Assembly: GCF_905147365.1 (NCBI RefSeq)
Contig: NC_056423.1
Span: forward strand, 14,550,501-14,614,500
From: Aricia agestis
Lineage: Eukaryota > Arthropoda > Insecta > Lepidoptera > Lycaenidae
Reading direction: 5' to 3'
DNA: 64,000 bases
Of the stretch, positions 62,333-64,000 are shown one piece after another (position 1 is the first letter of the stretch; every line of letters begins with the position of its first letter). The translations under genes were made by a program, and so were the position numbers. Below the pieces are notes generated by a model. It did no database searches and was not told the DNA's origin. It saw only the letters and a program-made list of their open reading frames with translations.

Positions 62333-62407
62333 ATACCCCCGCCCCTTCCCCCGAGGGGGCGGGGGATGCGTAATGCATTTCCCCTCCTAAAAAAAAAAAA
62401 AAAAAAA

Positions 62408-62436
62408 GGTTAGGTTAGGTTAGGTTAGGTTAGGTT
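62408..62436 (+). repeat. TTAGG telomeric block 5 (29 bp)
   Basis: Begins GGTT after the A tail of copy C and ends GGTT before the next element. Confidence 0.97.
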
Positions 62437-64000
62437 GGGGGCGATACCGGTCCGTCCACGTCGTGTCCCTGGGCACCTCCCCCGTGCCATCGTGAGCTTT
62501 TTCACGGTGACACGGGAGGGGTGGCTGAACGCCGGTATGGGCGTGTGTTTGTGTGTGTGTTTGGCTGCGCCCACAGTGTGACGAAAGGGCCCGCGACCCG
62601 GGGTGTCGGAGTAAGGAAGTATGGACAGTCGTGATAAGCAAAGTATTCTCCGGGTGGGTCCCGGCTCCTCAGGAGCCGGAGAATCCCATGCGCCGTCTTC
62701 GGACGGTGGCCGGCCCTTGTATACGGAGGGGCCACTTATTACGAGGAAGGACGAGGGGGCCGCTAAGGCGGCGAAGAAGAAGGGTGAAGGAAAGGGAGGC
62801 GCTAAAAAGCGCGCAGACCCCAAACCGGTGGTGATCTTAACCCCACTGGAGAGGGACGTGCCTATTGATGGAGACGCTGAAGAAGGCGCCAAGAAGGGCG
62901 CGGATCCCAAGCCGGCGCACCTAACCGCGCCGGCTAGGGAGCCACTCACGGACGAAGACGTAGACTTCTCAAAGCCGCAGCCGAACGCATTGCTTCGGCT
63001 TAGGGATTTGATGAAGAAGAAGGAGGCGAGGGGTGATACGGACGGTGTAAAGAAGGAGTACATTACGTACGTCCTGGCCCGTGCTCGGGCCAAGCGAGCC
63101 GGCTATACATCGTACCCCGATATCAGCACAGACGAAAGCGAGGACTGTTACTCGGCGTCCGGCAGCAATATGTCGCTGGACGACGTGGGACTGCCCGCAC
63201 CTACCGGACGGACAACGCCTATCAAAAGGCGAAAACTGGCTGAAGACGAAGCAGGGCCGTCTACTAGTAAGGAGACGGCACCTGAACCAAAGCGAGGACG
63301 TGGCCGGCCACCAACAACCGGCCAGTACGTCGGCTACGCGAAAGCGCAGGCCGAGTACAACCAGAAGAAGGAGGAGGCTCTCCGGCTGCAAGCCGAAGAA
63401 GAGGTCGCCGAAACAGCGCGAAGGGCTAGGAGGACGTTTAGGGACGCCAGCTCCGCCCTCGCCGAGCTCCCCGCTTCATCTCCTGCGCGAGAAGAGGCGT
63501 TGGAGAAGACGGGCGCTGACATGGCCAAGACGGTGAAGGATGCGTTGGAGACCATTGAGATGATCGCCAAGAAGTCCACTAACCTTAAGGGCACTTTTCA
63601 AAAGTACCTTAAGGAGTCGGTGTCGACCATCGCAATGGTGTTCGACGAGATGAGGAGTCGCTCCTCATCAGAGGAGATACAGAGGCTCGAGGCCCAGAAT
63701 GCGCGTCTCGAAAAGCAAGTGGCGAGCCTACGCCAGGAGCTGGACGAGATGCGCAAACAGACCTCGCAATCTGCCGGAGGAGACATGCGCGAGCTATTGG
63801 CCGAGGTCTCCCGCGCGAACACGGTGACCTTCGGCAATATGCTGAACGCCAGGCTGGCCGGGCTGGAGGACCGACTCCTGCCGGAGCCGAGACGAAGGCC
63901 CTCGCTGGCGTCGGACAGGACCTGGGGTGAAACCCAGAACGCCGTCGCGAGCGCTGTGGCGCCGACTGAAGAAGAGTTGCCGGGACCCCCTCTGCCAAAG
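62437..64000 (+). mobile_element. telomeric R1-clade retrotransposon, 5' part (copy D, runs off the edge)
   Basis: 5' GGGGGCGATACCGGTCCGTC, class A 5'UTR (184 nt) very close to those of copies A and B, then ORF1 open to the window end. Whether an ORF2 follows cannot be seen. Confidence 0.9.
62621..64000 (+). CDS. ORF1 (gag-like), partial, copy D (first 460 codons)
   Basis: ATG at 62621 (MDSRDKQSILRVGPGSSGAG) aligns with copy B. The frame stays open for exactly 460 codons to the edge. It keeps the family landmarks: ESHAPSSDGGRPLYTEGP, LTDEDVDFSKPQPN, an acidic Ser region, AT-hook-like KRGRGRPPTTGQYVGYAKAQ, LKGTFQKYLKESVSTIAMVF, coiled-coil heptads (EEIQRLEAQNARLEKQV), and LLAEVSRANTVTFGNMLNAR. 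The N-terminal third carries an extra Lys/Pro-rich duplication (AKKRADPKP and AKKGADPKP) not in the other copies. In the helical and MVFDE regions it is closer to copy A than to B or C. The zinc knuckles lie beyond the edge. Confidence 0.88.
   Translation, partial: MDSRDKQSILRVGPGSSGAGESHAPSSDGGRPLYTEGPLITRKDEGAAKAAKKKGEGKGGAKKRADPKPVVILTPLERDVPIDGDAEEGAKKGADPKPAHLTAPAREPLTDEDVDFSKPQPNALLRLRDLMKKKEARGDTDGVKKEYITYVLARARAKRAGYTSYPDISTDESEDCYSASGSNMSLDDVGLPAPTGRTTPIKRRKLAEDEAGPSTSKETAPEPKRGRGRPPTTGQYVGYAKAQAEYNQKKEEALRLQAEEEVAETARRARRTFRDASSALAELPASSPAREEALEKTGADMAKTVKDALETIEMIAKKSTNLKGTFQKYLKESVSTIAMVFDEMRSRSSSEEIQRLEAQNARLEKQVASLRQELDEMRKQTSQSAGGDMRELLAEVSRANTVTFGNMLNARLAGLEDRLLPEPRRRPSLASDRTWGETQNAVASAVAPTEEELPGPPLPK

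Larger units (their letters stand above)
59329..62407 (+). mobile_element. chimeric gag-only telomeric retrotransposon (copy C)
   Basis: The 5'UTR (59329-59714) is class B, aligning along its length with the autonomous element's 5'UTR (53022-53406). The rest of ORF1 and the 301-nt 3'UTR belong to the gag-only type, nearly identical to copy B from about 61645 onward. A tail 62389-62407. No ORF2. Confidence 0.92.

Overview
The window looks like the distal right end of a lepidopteran (moth or butterfly) chromosome. Four things point there: AT-rich host DNA; many insect-type transposons (LINEs, two Helitrons, hAT elements, foldback MITEs, a SINE resembling widespread lepidopteran SINEs); arrays of the insect telomere repeat TTAGG; and R1-clade (TRAS/SART-type) non-LTR retrotransposons inserted at one fixed position inside those arrays. 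TTAGG reads 5'->3' on the + strand from 47.9 kb to the right edge, so the chromosome end should lie to the right.

Layout. 0.7-4.3 kb: a short possible host ORF, then the 5' half of a truncated LTR retrotransposon on the - strand. 5-7 kb: degenerate repeats. 7.4-12.5 kb: a decayed - strand LINE split by a complete hAT transposon (7858-10565) with an intact 692-aa transposase and a perfect 8-bp target duplication. 13.5-28.9 kb: the last three visible exons of a Toll-like receptor (LRRs, LRRCT-LRRNT-LRRCT cassette, membrane segment, TIR). Its introns hold two Helitrons, MITEs and a near-full-length two-ORF LINE. This is the only recognisable host gene; its 5' exons are outside the window or not recognisable. 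29-38 kb: no host gene found; a SINE inside a MITE, a GT/CG tract, and a nest of R1-type LINE inside LINE inside inverted-repeat element. 38.2-41.7 kb: an array of 15-bp degenerate telomeric units, in the opposite orientation, interrupted by a telomere-type retrotransposon. 41.7-47.9 kb: inverted-repeat elements, gag and LINE fragments and degenerate CCTAA repeats.

47.9-64 kb is a composite telomere: 188 perfect copies of a hexamer TTTAGG, then five short TTAGG blocks separating five retroelements in head-to-tail orientation. One (53022-59279) has both ORF1 (gag) and ORF2 (endonuclease-reverse transcriptase). Two complete copies here (50021-52997, 59329-62407) and the one at 38668-41527 have an intact ORF1, then a conserved ~300-nt 3'UTR and an A tail, with no ORF2. 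A fifth copy runs off the right edge, and a short non-coding element shares the same 3' core.

The main observation is this gag-only class. Its members differ in sequence but keep an open gag and a fixed architecture. They share 5' ends and a covarying 3' stem with the ORF2-bearing element, and one copy is a 5' chimera of the two classes. By analogy with Drosophila HeT-A and TART (inference), this looks like a division of labour in which gag-only elements are copied to telomeres by an ORF2-bearing partner.
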